Shown piece by piece: positions 1 to 31,800 of a stretch of DNA of 64,000 nucleotides (its first letter is position 1; each line of letters opens with the position of its first letter). The stretch is from Euglena gracilis. Lineage: Eukaryota; Euglenida; Euglenophyceae; Euglenales. The notes under the pieces were generated by a model, which did not search any database, was not told the DNA's origin, and saw only the letters and a program-made list of their open reading frames with translations. The stretch lies in contig CP154956.1 in assembly GCA_039621445.1 (NCBI GenBank), positions 38,776,553 through 38,840,552 of the forward strand, written 5' to 3'. A program made the position numbers and the translations under genes.

Positions 1-915
1 TCAATAATTTCAAGTGACCAAGGGAGCCATTTTGTCAACACATGGTGGCAAACCATGTGTTCACTCATGGGGATTAGACAAGCATTTTCCCAAGCTTACC
101 ACCACCAAGCGAATGGGAGGGTGGAAAGAGCCGGTCAACAAATTATGGAAGTCCTCCGAAAATTGTTCGTGGAGGAAAAAAAGAATTGGGTGGAAGCTCT
201 TCCCCAAGTTTTGGATCGCATTCATGACACCAAGGGGGAGAGTGGTTTTAGTCCTTACGAAATTTTGTTCGGAAGGGATAGACCCATTGGGGGGATACCC
301 TATGAACCAACAAAGGAGTGTGAGGACGCTCAAAGTTTTTTTCGCCGAATGAGGGAGATGGATGAGAAAGTTGCAAAAGTTCTCAACCACACACATTGGG
401 TTCAAGCGAGTTGGGTCAACCAAGGGAGGAGGGAGTTGGTACCCTTAAAATTAGGAACCCAAGTGTGGTATAGGAGACCCGAAGGATCCGGAGAAAAATT
501 GGATTCCAGATGGATTGGACCTGGGATTATCAAAGCCCGGGAGGGGGAGAGGAGTTACCTTATTGAAATTAAGCCCGGGATGGAAATTAAGACTCACCGT
601 AGTTTCCTTAAGGAGTACAAAGAGCCTGAAGTTTTTGGTGAGGGGGTTCCTTTGTTCTTTTTCAAAAGAACCGAAAAAGAGGAAGAAGCAATGCCTGATG
701 AGTGGGAGGTAGAAAAAATTCTGAATCATCGCAAGAGGGGGGGAACCTGGGAGTTCCTCACAAAATGGGTTGGATATAATGATGGGGAGGAAACTTGGGA
801 GCCGGTGGGGAATTTTATACACCGGTTTAGTGAGGAGTTGGTAAGGTATTGCTCGAAGAAAAATCTAGGGGTCGATTTGATGTCGGAATTGAAAAAATCT
901 TTGAAACCCCAGTGA
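1..915 (+). CDS. Ty3/Gypsy integrase C-terminal part with chromodomain (5' partial)
   Basis: The frame is open from base 1 and ends with TGA at 913-915, so the window cuts the polyprotein inside the integrase core. The first residues read SDQGSHFVNTWW, which carries the second catalytic Asp of the DDE triad; the Glu follows in NGRVERAG about 35 residues later. A basic linker and a GPGIIKAREG segment match the integrase C-terminal domain. The last 80 residues form a chromodomain (EWEVEKILNHRKR, then FLTKWVGYNDGEETWEPV), with the aromatic residues that bind methylated histone tails. This places it among chromodomain Ty3/Gypsy elements, which direct insertion to heterochromatin. Reverse transcriptase, RNase H, the zinc finger and the first Asp would lie upstream. 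The frame is intact, so the copy may be recent. Confidence 0.93.
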   Translation, partial: SIISSDQGSHFVNTWWQTMCSLMGIRQAFSQAYHHQANGRVERAGQQIMEVLRKLFVEEKKNWVEALPQVLDRIHDTKGESGFSPYEILFGRDRPIGGIPYEPTKECEDAQSFFRRMREMDEKVAKVLNHTHWVQASWVNQGRRELVPLKLGTQVWYRRPEGSGEKLDSRWIGPGIIKAREGERSYLIEIKPGMEIKTHRSFLKEYKEPEVFGEGVPLFFFKRTEKEEEAMPDEWEVEKILNHRKRGGTWEFLTKWVGYNDGEETWEPVGNFIHRFSEELVRYCSKKNLGVDLMSELKKSLKPQ

Positions 916-2461
916 GCCGAAAGTTGAAGGCTCGGTTCATTTTCCTTTTTTTTGGATGGGGGAGCCCAAATGTTTGAGGCTCTTGTTTTGAATCGGGCCA
1001 AGTGCTGTTTCGGCGAGTTATTTGTGTGCTACATATGCATTGCTTGTGCATCACATGTTTTGTTTTTGAATACACGATTCTCATGTGTTTTGATTTCTCG
1101 AGCATATGATGAATTCTCTCTCTTTCTCTCTCTCTCTCTTTCCCTGCATATTTTGTGTTTGCTCTTCTCTTTCGCTTTGCTCTCACAGGTTTTGAGGACT
1201 TGGAGGCTCCAAGCACACCCAAGGGAGCCCCAAGGGAAAAGTGCGAGCACACCACCGCAAGGAGACGACGCAAGCAAGGAGGCGAGGCAAGGAGCGAGGA
1301 GACGAGGCAAGGAACGAGGAGACGAGGAGATTTTACCCAACATACATCACTACCCAATTTGTCCATAGCCCAGCCCCGTTGGGGCCCACCTCTTTATAAC
1401 GACCCCAACACCCACTACCCGAGCCCCGAGCCCCGCTGCCTATATTTCTCACCCCAACCTCACCACACCTTCCCGTACCGTGAATGGAAAGGAGGACCGA
1501 AGGATTTGGATTTTTTTACCAAGGTCGAGCCATAGCCCCTGTGTAGGAGAGCGGCCCAAAGTGTATGGAGTTTTGATGATTTGTTTGGATTCGGAGTCAT
1601 TGGTGAATGTTGCAAAGGGAAAGAAGCCTCACCTTCTCCGTGGATGCGGGGGGGGGGGGCTGAATTTTCTCCGATTTTTGGGTGAGCTCCCTCCAAACGT
1701 GTTTCGGTCGAAGGGGGGGGGGGCGCCCATTCCCATTCCCATGTCCAAAGGATGGTGTTATGGAGACCGCCTGATTTTTCAGTTGATGTATGATACACCA
1801 CGCGACGACCCTGTGAATGGTTATGTTTTTGAATTTCACCGGATTTCATTTATGAAGGATTGAGAACACTTCAGATGTCCGCGAGGAGTGAGTTGTGCAA
1901 GAGAATCCCTTCCAATCCAAGAACCCGAGTTTTTTATGTATGCCATGAGAAAGGGAGACACAAGCGCCCGGGGGGGGGGGGTGCTGCCCGAACTCTCCCC
2001 AAGCGGTCAAGCCGAACGTTCGGGGGGGGGGGCAAGTTTTCCCTCCAAAATTATCCCTCCGGGGTGCAAAAAGTCAGAACTCTCCCCACGATTTTTTTGA
2101 TCGGGGGGGGGGGGGCGCTGCCAAGTTTTCGTTTAATTTTGAATGGATTTCATAGAGTTCGTGGCAATTTTTTTTCTTGGCACCTTTTTTATGCCCCCAA
2201 CCTGTGGGGGGGGGGGCGCTTGGATTTTTTGGGGGGGACGTTTTTGCACATTTCTGTGGAGCCGCTAAGTGGTGCCGTGTACCTTGCTTTTGTGGCAAGG
2301 TAACACAAGCGAGGGGCATAGGCATAGGCATAGGCATCATTCCCTTTCTCAAAGCATTAGTGAAGGATTCTCATTTTCTTTCGGGTTTCGTTCTGATTTT
2401 TTGGATTTCTTCGCTTTTTTTTGTTCAAATTTTTTTTTTTTGAGGGTCCGACTAATGTCGC
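916..2461 (+). other. 3' untranslated part of the retrotransposon
   Basis: No supported gene. The stretch holds a (TC)n run near 1107-1145, a purine-rich GAGGCAAGGAGCGAGGAG region near 1260-1330, at least six runs of 9-12 G between 1650 and 2230, and a short AGGCAT triplication near 2318. It lies between the integrase stop codon and a polypurine tract, so it is probably the long 3' untranslated region of the same element. Confidence 0.4.
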
Positions 2462-2500
2462 AAGGGAGGGGGTGTCGACTGTCGGGGGCGTCCGACAGTC
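2462..2500 (+). promoter_or_regulatory. Candidate polypurine tract and start of 3' LTR with 9-bp hairpin
   Basis: An 11-nt purine run (AAGGGAGGGGG, 2462-2472) is followed at once by TGTCGACTG, the arrangement expected where plus-strand DNA synthesis is primed beside a 3' LTR. Just inside lies a perfect 9-bp inverted repeat, GACTGTCGG (2477-2485) and CCGACAGTC (2492-2500). I could not find the right end of an LTR, so this is a suggestion. Confidence 0.35.
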
Positions 2501-5500
2501 AAAAATGGTAGGGCGGAGGCTTTTGAAAACACGGAATTTTCATTCCGCGCAGAACGCGCATTCAATAGGAAAAGCCTAATTTGAGGTTCTAATTTAACAC
2601 AATTTGCTTCCGCAGACCTTTGTGGGTTTTTTTCCCGCTGGCATCAATCAAAGATTGAATTGGAGAATTGAAATCAAGACAAGGTACATTGTTTGGAAGA
2701 ATTGTCAATTTCAGGTCCCTCTTCCCACTTTCACGGTGTGTGCGTGTTTCTCTTGCCTTTTACCACCCTCCATTGCACCAGAACACCCACCCTGACCATT
2801 TCCAGTGTTTTTGCATTCTTAAGAAAGGGTGGGTGAAATGGCCTCATGGGGAAAGGCATTTGGGACAACAATTTCACTTAAACGGAATTTTGACTTTGTG
2901 CAAGTTTTCAGGGAAAAAGCAAATTCGATCCTACGCACACCCCTCTGGTCGGGGGGTACACCAGTGGGCGAAACGGGGGGTGGCCTGAGCCCTCCACCAC
3001 CCGGAAAAACACTGGCCCCGGGCCAGGGAACGGCAGCCCCAAGGGTGGGTGTCGGGGACGAGGCAGCCGGCCGGGGGGCTGGGGTCTCGGCTCCGACACT
3101 CGCAGGGGGGGCGCCGGGTGTGAACACACGTCCTCACAAAGGCAAAGTGCGGAGCCCGAGTTGTCGGGTTTGAGCCCACATTCCATGAACCCACACCGTG
3201 CTCAATCCGGCCATCAATTTGGGTTAAGGTAAGGGGGAGGGTATAGGGCTAGAGGCTGTTCTTTTATATATGAGCTTCCAGGTGAATTGAGGTACTTGAA
3301 CCAAAATTTTGGCCCAGGAAGTCTGCCGAATCCGCCTGAATTTGGGCCTAAATTCAGACCAAACTTTCGTTTTGAGCCAAATCCGAGCTCGTACCCCAAC
3401 GTAACTCCAATCGTGATCCGAACCATGCCCCCAAGTTTCCCCAAATTCAAAAGAAACCGGACAAAATCGGCGTTTTACTACTCTGAAATGGGCCCGACCC
3501 TTAATTAATAGTGTTTCCAGTGGGCCAGTGGGACACCCGGGGGCGGTCCCACTGTTTTAGGGATTCGGAAGAACCTGAGTGCTGACAAAACGAATTCTTT
3601 GACAATATTTTCAACTCACGAAGTTGTTTGGCTGCTTTGAATTATAAACAATCTAATGGCTCAACCACTTCTTTTCTCTGAAATTGCATACACTCTTCCT
3701 CTTCTGCAAAAATACAAAGGAAAAAGCTCCAAAAAAATTGCTACGTTTTTCAAAAACAGGTCGAAATTGAGATGATTTCTGGCATTTTTTGGGCCATCAC
3801 CAATCCCGCTAAAACTTCAAAAATTGTTCTTTGTCTTTCTTTTTCTTAACTTTTAACCCTACTCAGTCCCAGTTCGTCTCTTGGTTGGCCCTTGGGTCCA
3901 GCGGCATTCCGTCAGTGCTTCCATTAAAGGGTAAAAAAACCCTTCTGGTCACAGAGCAAAGTTTTGATGGACCCCCTATTGGGATCAAGCCATTTGATGG
4001 CCCCAATTACTAAACATGAGGGTGCCAGTGAGAACGGTTTAAGCGGGGTTTCCCAGGAAATCGTCTATGGTCTTAGTTTGCATTTGTTTCCCCTCCAAAA
4101 TTTGACTGAGGAAGTCATGCAAAGAAGGGGCCACCTGGTGGTTTAGTTTTCTCCCCCTATGGCCCAGTCCCCCAAGGCATACAGTGCAATGCTTTTGATG
4201 CCTGGGTTTGGTGAACTTGGTTTCCACAACGGATCCTGTGTTGAAATCCATCTTCTGATATGGAAAGAATCAAACGAGCAACAACTGTGCACGGAAAGCG
4301 CCAAAAGGCCGAGGGGCAACGAAGAACAAAGGCAGTGTGAGCCCGACCACCCTCACCCGTAATGGAAAACTCATCTCGGTCAGCAGAAAATGGGGGATGG
4401 GGGGGTGGACCCCCCCCGGGCCAAGACGCCACGGGCACCTCCCTCGAGGGAAACTGACCAGGGAGGAAGGGACACCAAGGGCGAAGCACAAAGGCCGTTT
4501 GAATCGATGCATTGTTCACCGGCGGTGTTGTTTGGATTGTTTATGCGCTGTCCCACCTTGACATTTGTGAGAATTCCAGGCCCCGTTTCTGCTGCCCTTT
4601 GGGGTGTGGGGTGGCTGCTGCTTCTGGCGTCCGGGCGTTTTGCCCACAATGGTGTATGGGCCGTGGGCATCACTAGTTTTTGGAGGAAGAAATTTCTTTT
4701 TTTTTGCGGGTTTTCGGACTCCCACGACACAGGAAGGGGGAGGAAGGGACCAAGGGCGAAGCACAAGAAGATGGTGAGGTCGGCGACAGCCTGTCACGTT
4801 GAAACCACACCTCCAAGGTTGTCTTGCGGCTGGTGCTCCACGTAGTCCACGTTGACCGTATAGTTACAGTTTCTTCTCCATCCTTTCATCGCTCATTGAA
4901 TTCTAAATTAGTTTTTGACACCGACTCTTCTTTTGATATTCTCATTCTCGCTCGTGCTGTTCTGAATATTTAATTTGTTTCGCTCTTCCCCGAGGCAGAC
5001 CAAGAGGGGAGACAGGGCACTGGAGCGACGCACCAACACCATTGGGACAAAAGCCGGCCACTTTTCGGCACGCCGATCCTAACCCTAACCCTATTACTCC
5101 GGTTAAGTGCCCGACCCCGGTCGCCATATATAAAACAGGTTACTCATAATTAAGCGGCATATTTAGTCAGAAATAACACGTGCTATGGTACGCAGGTCCC
5201 AATTTCTGGGAATTTCGGTCCCCGGTGCCCAGAAAACGGGCAGCTTTTGGCGGATTTGGGGAGAACGTGTGCTCGTGAAGAGAGGCCATCTCGTCTTTGA
5301 AGCCCCGGGTTTGAACCTCAGGCCTGTCTTTTGTTTGACGACGGGAAAATCACGAGTGAGCCTACTCGCTCCCATCGCAAAAAAAATCCAAACGGCGCCG
5401 CTGGCGAGCAATGCATGGCCTCTCAAGGGCAAAGTGCGGGGCCCCGGGCGCAAAGGGGGGACGCCGAGCCCAGCGAACCAAGAAAAAAAAAACAGTCGCA

Positions 5501-5579
5501 CAGCACCTCCCGCGAGGAGAGGGGAATGGCTTTGCAGGGCCTTTGTGCGGAGCGCAAGTCTAAAAAAAAACTGCCACAG
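2501..5579. other. Non-coding repeat-rich interval
   Basis: I see no supported gene. Two stretches (about 2930-3180 and 5270-5460) contain GGGTTTGA-type motifs like a tRNA B box beside a shared GGCAAAGTGCGG string, which suggests old tRNA-derived short interspersed repeats. A double telomere-like CCTAACCCTAACCCTA occurs at 5081-5095. Confidence 0.3.
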
Positions 5580-6015
5580 AGAGTTGTTGACGCCAATATG
5601 GGGAAAAAAGAGTTAAAAAAGGAGTTTGGTTGTTAATTGAAGGGGTATGGTTAGGTCAGCATGCGCACAAAAAAGTTTAGAAAATAAAAGAATTTACGCT
5701 GTCATGGATGGGTTTAGGTGAAAGATGCACGCAATTTTTTTTAAAAAAGCAACAGTTGGCCAGGGGGGTTCTTCCCAGGACTTCTGTTAATTGTGGGGAT
5801 AGGGTTGGGTTAATATGCCCGCAAAAAAAGTTGGGGAACAAAAGTCTTCATGTAGTTAATTAAAGGGATAGGGTTTGGTCAACATGTCCACAAAAAAGTT
5901 GGACAACAAAAAGAGTTATGCTGTTAATTGAAAAAACATAAAAAAGAGTTGGAAAACACAAGCAATGTTGTTTACCATTAACAACATTAATGAAGCGATA
6001 GGGTTAGGTTAACGT
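5580..6015. repeat. Degenerate tandem repeat with telomere-like motif
   Basis: A unit of roughly 70-100 bp recurs in degenerate form. It contains GTTAATTGAAGGG, then GATAGGGTTAGGT, then CAACATGCNCACAAAAAAGTT. The same family appears in reverse orientation at about 16625-16820 and 55180-55390, so it is dispersed rather than local. Confidence 0.6.
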
Positions 6016-6429
6016 GCACACAAAGTGGAGGGAGGGAAAAGGAGGGGAGAGGCCTTGTTTTTTTCTTGGGCCTTGTTTTGGGGGCCGGTTTTTTCAGCCC
6101 CCCCCACCCCCGGGAGGGTGACGCAGAGCTCGTTTTTAACGGTCTGCACCACACAGACAAGAGCGGTCGGGGACGGGGTTGGCAGGGTCGTCGCCCCTGA
6201 CGATGCCCCACCTGCCAGCCTGGCGAAACCGCAACACAGACTGACAACACACACGCCCACACCGACTGACAGCAACACACTTCCCCCACTCGGGTCGGCA
6301 AGGAGATCCCCCCAAGGAGTTCCCCCAGCAACACCGATTCAGAAGAGAGAGTTGGGCTTCCTTTCGTACATTTCCCGGTTTCCTGCTCTGGGTCTTTTGA
6401 TAATTGGATGAGCGTGCTTAGGCGGAGAC

Positions 6430-6469
6430 TCTAGAGCCTTCTCGAATATTGTTCGAGAAGGCTCTAGAG
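6430..6469. repeat. 18-bp inverted repeat (CTCTAGAG foldback)
   Basis: CTCTAGAGCCTTCTCGAA at 6430-6447 is mirrored by TTCGAGAAGGCTCTAGAG at 6452-6469 with a 4-nt spacer. It is a short relative of the GAGGAGGTTCGAG foldback family seen at 16.5-17.0, 53.3, 55.5-56.3 and 60.0-60.5 kb. Confidence 0.75.
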
Positions 6470-6489
6470 CCTCCTCCTGCCGTCAACCC

Positions 6490-7010
6490 CCCAAAAAATA
6501 TAAGAAACCCGTGTAGTATATTTGGGTGTCGGCCGATCGGCCCAAAGGGTTTCTTATATTTGGGGGTTTCTTATATTTGGGTGTCGGAGGCCGGACCCAA
6601 GGGTTTCTTATAAATGGAACTATTTCTTCCTGCAGTTCCTTCATTTAATTAATTACATGTGACCGCCGTGTGTAGGATTGTCCTCATGTCTGACTGCCAT
6701 TCAAACAACGAAGAGGGTCGTGACACGGACAGGTGTTTCCAAAAAGCAGTTGCTTCTGAACTCTTGCTTTGCAAAGAATCAATATACTGGATTGGCTTCA
6801 TTTCCGCCTTGATCGATCGCGCCTTGAGATTTGCTGTGACCCATGGTGAAAAATGAGGGGTTTCTTATATATGGATTGGCGTCCAACAGCCAAGGGGTTT
6901 CTTATATTTGGGGGTTTCTTATATTTGGGTGTCGGCTGAAAATCAGTCAAAGGGTTTCTTATATTTGGGGGTTTCTTATAGCGAGGGGTTTCTTATATTT
7001 GGGGGGGGGG
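6490..7010. repeat. GGGTTTCTTATATTTGGG repeat cluster
   Basis: About ten copies of GGGTTTCTTATATTTGGG or close variants lie in two groups (6490-6620 and 6855-7010), separated by about 230 bp of unrelated DNA. Several copies are spaced by TGTCGGNNG motifs. There is one inverted copy (ATATAAGAAACCC, about 6498). No gene is apparent. Confidence 0.65.
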
Positions 7011-7236
7011 TTTAACCCCTGAACCCCACCCCCTCAGGCCACGGGAGGTCCGCACGGACAATTTATGGTCAAGCTTCAAAAAGGAGTCACTGGTGTGGGA
7101 ATCTTTAAGGAAAGAGGGCAGTGTTTTCAGGAAAAGGTCAACGGTTCGTGGTTCCAGTGCACATGTACGTCGTGGTTGGCGTTTCCCAGCGTTCGGTCGG
7201 TGGTTTCGGCCCGGGTCCCAGTGGGGAGGCGGAGCC

Positions 7237-27520
<20,284 letters not shown>

Positions 27521-27536
27521 CCTCCTGTGAGAGACG
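27521..27536 (-). promoter_or_regulatory. Candidate splice or trans-splice acceptor before SEC24 start codon
   Basis: On the minus strand GTCTCTCACAG is followed by GAGG and then the ATG. A pyrimidine-rich AG only four bases before the start suits either a 5' UTR intron or spliced-leader addition, which is general in Euglenozoa. No leader sequence can be seen in genomic DNA, so this is inference. Confidence 0.4.
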
Positions 27537-28379
27537 AATACGAGGAAACAAAAACGTGGACGTCCAGAGCAGAGTACAATCACTTTTCCCAGCCTGAATT
27601 GTGACACCGTTTCTGACGGTGAGTCACCCAACCCAAAACCCTCCAAAACAAGAAACCCACCGCATTGCTTCCTCCTGGCCCTTGGTCAGTCATGAGGGGG
27701 GGGGGGGGAACAGCGATCTCGAGCACAGCAACTGGATGACGGTTCACCATACTTGGCATCCAATAACTTGCTGATAAATACTCCCCTCGTCAAGAAATAG
27801 ACTATGCAAATTTACTGTTTATGTAACTCCAGGTGCCTTGCACACATCACCAAATTGGTACACGTGCATGAAAAGAGGTGCAATATTTTTCCTTCAAAAA
27901 ATACACAGGGCCCATTGGGCTTTTATCAGGGGGTGGACTCTCACGAGTCATTCTCACAGATCATCGCTTTGCCTCACAAAGTCCCTTTAAATCCTTGAAC
28001 AACTCTCTGTGCCTGACCTGTGCTCTCTGACCATTGTTGAACGCTCGGATGAGCCATCAACAACATCCAGAACAAGCCGCAACGCCTCCTTGCCCCAGCA
28101 GAGAGCAGCCCAGTCCATGCACAGCCAAAAGCAAACAGAGGCACGGCAAAAACAGAAATTGGTCGTGCTGTGCCTGCAGGGACATCGAAAGGCAACGTGG
28201 ACGATGGCCCACGGCGACCCACAGGTCCCAGACCCTGAGACATCAACGCCGTCGCCGCTCCTCCACCGGCCTCTGTGCACCTGCAGAGCACCGCATCATG
28301 AAGGAGGGGGGCATCGGGGCCGTTGGCTGCAGCTGTCTTTGTGTTGAGGCTGAGGTTGAAGTGGGGGGGGGGGGCGGAC
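27537..28379. other. Intergenic region between SEC24 and DOLPP1-like gene
   Basis: About 840 bp. I see nothing conserved apart from G runs. The C-terminal tail of the DOLPP1-like protein may extend into 28200-28380, but I could not recognise it. Confidence 0.4.
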
Positions 28380-28819
28380 CTAGCGCCCAGTCCAGGACGC
28401 GCCAGGCGACGGCCAGCTGCGAGCCGAACTGCTGCTCGATGCGGGGCACCACCACCCCGCCCAACAGCCCTACCACGCTGCCGGTCGCGCATCCAACGAA
28501 GGCCTGTCCCCACGTGTGGTACTCCAGGTGTACCCTGACAAAAGGGGCAAGGTGGGGGGAGAGGAAATGCTGTCGTGATCACGAGATTCTGTGAAGAGTG
28601 GAAAATTCAAAAACACACCAGAGGCACATATGGAAAATGTGCACTCCCTTCTGGCTAATAACAATAACAATAACAATAACAATAACAATAACAATAACAA
28701 TAACAATAACAATAACAATGACAATAACAATAACAGTAACAATAAAAATAACAATAACAATAACAACAACAATAACAATAATTCACAACAACAACAACAA
28801 TAACAACAACAATAACAAT

Positions 28820-28852
<33 letters not shown>

Positions 28853-31800
28853 AACAATAACAATAACAATAACAATAACAATAACAATAACAATAACAAT
28901 AACAACAACAACAACAACCATAACAATAACAAAGAACAACAACAACAACAACAACAATAACAATAACAATAACAATAACAATAACAATAACAATAACAAT
29001 AACAACAACAACAATAACAACAACGACAACAACAACAACAATAACAACAACAATACCAATAACAATAATAATAACAAGAACAATAACAAAAACAATAACA
29101 AAAACAGCACCAATAACAATACTAATAATAACAACAACAATAACAATAACAATAACAATAACAATAACAATAACAATAACAATAACAATAACAATAACAA
29201 TAACAATAAAAACAACAACAACAACCATAACAATAACCATAACAAGAACAACAACAATAACAATAACAATAACAATAACACAACAACAACAACAACGACA
29301 ACAATAACAATAACAATGACAAGAACAAGAACAATAACAATGACAAGAACAAGAACAATAACAGCAACAATAACAACAACAACAATAACAATAAAAATAA
29401 AAATAACAATAACAATAACAACAACAATAACAACAACAATAACAACAACAGTAACAATAACAACAATACCAACACCAATACCAATAACAATAACAATAAC
29501 AATAAAACAAATACTAACAATACTGCTCGTTGACGACAGACTGCTTTCCAAAGCGGAAAGCCAGAATACTTTGTGCTGTACCCTCTGATTCGATGAGCAA
29601 ATTATATTGCTGAGCTGTGATCAATTACCCGCCACACATTTGCTGCTGGCTTTGTTGTGACAAACCGCTGGAAAACGCCTACCCTGTGACTGCTGTTCCA
29701 CTTCTCAGACCGAGCATGACACAGCCGCTAGCAAATCAATTCCTGCCTTCGTGATGAAGCGTGTGCTGCAGGATGCACATGACTCTGCTTGAAGAAATGC
29801 GGTGGTGAACAGAAATCTTTCACAATCTTGTCCACAAAATTTTGAAAAAAGTGGGGAGTATGAATTTGACACGCCAGGGGGCAGGCTTCTTTTTAAGACC
29901 CCTGGGGGGGGGTCCCCCCACCCACCCAGGGTGGCGTGGGACCCCCCCCCCCGGGGGGGGACCCCCCAAAATTGGGCCCGTTAAAGGGAATTTTCAAAAA
30001 TTTTCGGCGCTTCGCGCCGAAAAGGTATACCCAGCATCTCCGGCGCGGGACCCCCCCCCCCGGGGGGTCCGGCCCCGGCCCCGGACCCACCCACCCCCCT
30101 CCCCCCCGGGGGGGGGTCTGCTGACTTAAAAAGATGCCTGACCCGGGGTATGAAGAATTTTGCAACAACAGCAGCAACAAAAAATAACAGCGAGGAGGAT
30201 TGTCGTGGGAGGTTGCATTGGCTTTGGTTCCAGCTGCGCTGTCTATGTTCCAACCAAACCACTTTCGGATCGGCTAACCCCCTCCCCCAAATATAAAGCC
30301 TCCACAGGGATCGCAGACCGGTGGGAGTGCGGGGGGCCAGGCTGTTTTTTACCAACCCCGGGGGGGGAGGGGGGGTCCGGAGTGCCTGTGAGTGCCTGCC
30401 CAGGCAGGCCCTACCCCCCCCCGGGGGGGGGTCGGATTTCGGCCTGTGCCCGGGCACATTCCTTTGAAAATAGGCCATTTTTGGCTCCCCGGCGCCTTCG
30501 GCGCCGGGGTTGTGCTAGGGCACTTTTGGCCGTGTGCCCTCCCCCCCCCCCCCGGGGGGGGGGGTCGGATTTGGAGTGCCTTGGGGTGCCTGCCCAGGCA
30601 GGCACCCCCCCCCCCCCGGGGTGGGGTCGGCACCCGACTAAAATACAGCCTGGCGGGGGCACCTGGAGTATGCCACGGCGAGGGCCAGCAGGGCGAGGAG
30701 GGCGATGCCGGGCCAGCGGCGAGGGTGGCGGCTGCGGGGGCAGGCCAGGCCGCCGAGTACGCCCCGGGGGGGGGGGGGGGGGGCAGGACACCGGATTCAT
30801 GCTGCGTGGTATGGGGCTGGGGGTGTGGGGCCGGGGCCACCTCCACAGGAGGAGGACTGCGGCGTGGGCGAGGAGGCAGAACATGAACTGGCAGTGGCTG
30901 GACGGCATGCCAAAGTCGGCGCGGGCCTCCCCTACCGCGGGACAGTCAGCATTGTTTGATGTGTTGGCTGGGGTGGGCACTTGGGGACTGTCAAGGTCAC
31001 GCCTGCCAAGAGAGTTGGCGGCCAGAATTTGGCTGCACAGACACCCTGTGCAGCCAAATTCTGCACAGACACCCTGCACCTCGGGCCGTTGCCCCACCAC
31101 ACGTTGGCGGACAAAAGGGGGGCAATTGTCAACCACGTGGTGCCGACAGGATTGTGCTGCGGGGAAACCGGCTGCGCCATCTACTGATCCGTCACTGGGG
31201 TTTTCTTTTTTAAAAAAGGCACCCAGCAACCAAGCTGCCAGCATTTGAGCCTTGGCCAACCAAGGCTGGCCCGGGTGCACGGTGACCAGGGCGGTCCTTA
31301 AGCAAGAAAAAAAAATCCTGTCCCCATACACTTCAACCAAAAAATAAGGAAAAGGGGATTTTGGCCGGGGAAATTTTTTTTGAATTTTTTTTTGAAAAAT
31401 GAACCTAAAATACATGGTTTTTTGATGGAAAATCACATTTTTTTCCAAAAAAATCTCCAAAATTTTAGGGTTGAAAATTGTTAGTTTTTAGGAGGGTGGT
31501 CAAAAAAATGCAGGTCAAAAAAATGGGACCAAATTTTGGAACATTCAAATTTTACTGACATTTTTTTCTTGGAAATTTTTTGGATTTTCAGTGGCATTTT
31601 TTTGCTTCCAAAGCCTCTCAAAATCAAATTTTTGAGAAATGTTGAAATTTTAGGTGTGAAAAAATGGGGTTTGGGGGGGGGGTTTGGGCAACATTTTGGG
31701 CAGCATTTTCACCAATTTCAGGAAAACAAGGGATTTGGGCTGAAAAATTTTGAAAATTTTTTGAAAAATGAACCCGGGGGGAAAAAACTGTGGCTAGATA

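Noticed and set aside
827-1366. 179-codon minus-strand open frame opposite the retroelement 3' region
   Set aside because: It overlaps the end of the integrase and the low-complexity (TC)n and GAGGCAAGGAG repeats. No homology.
28591-29551. Asn-rich, Thr-rich and Leu/Val-rich open frames up to 346 codons
   Set aside because: All phases of the AATAAC/AAC satellite are open. There is no flanking protein homology in those frames.
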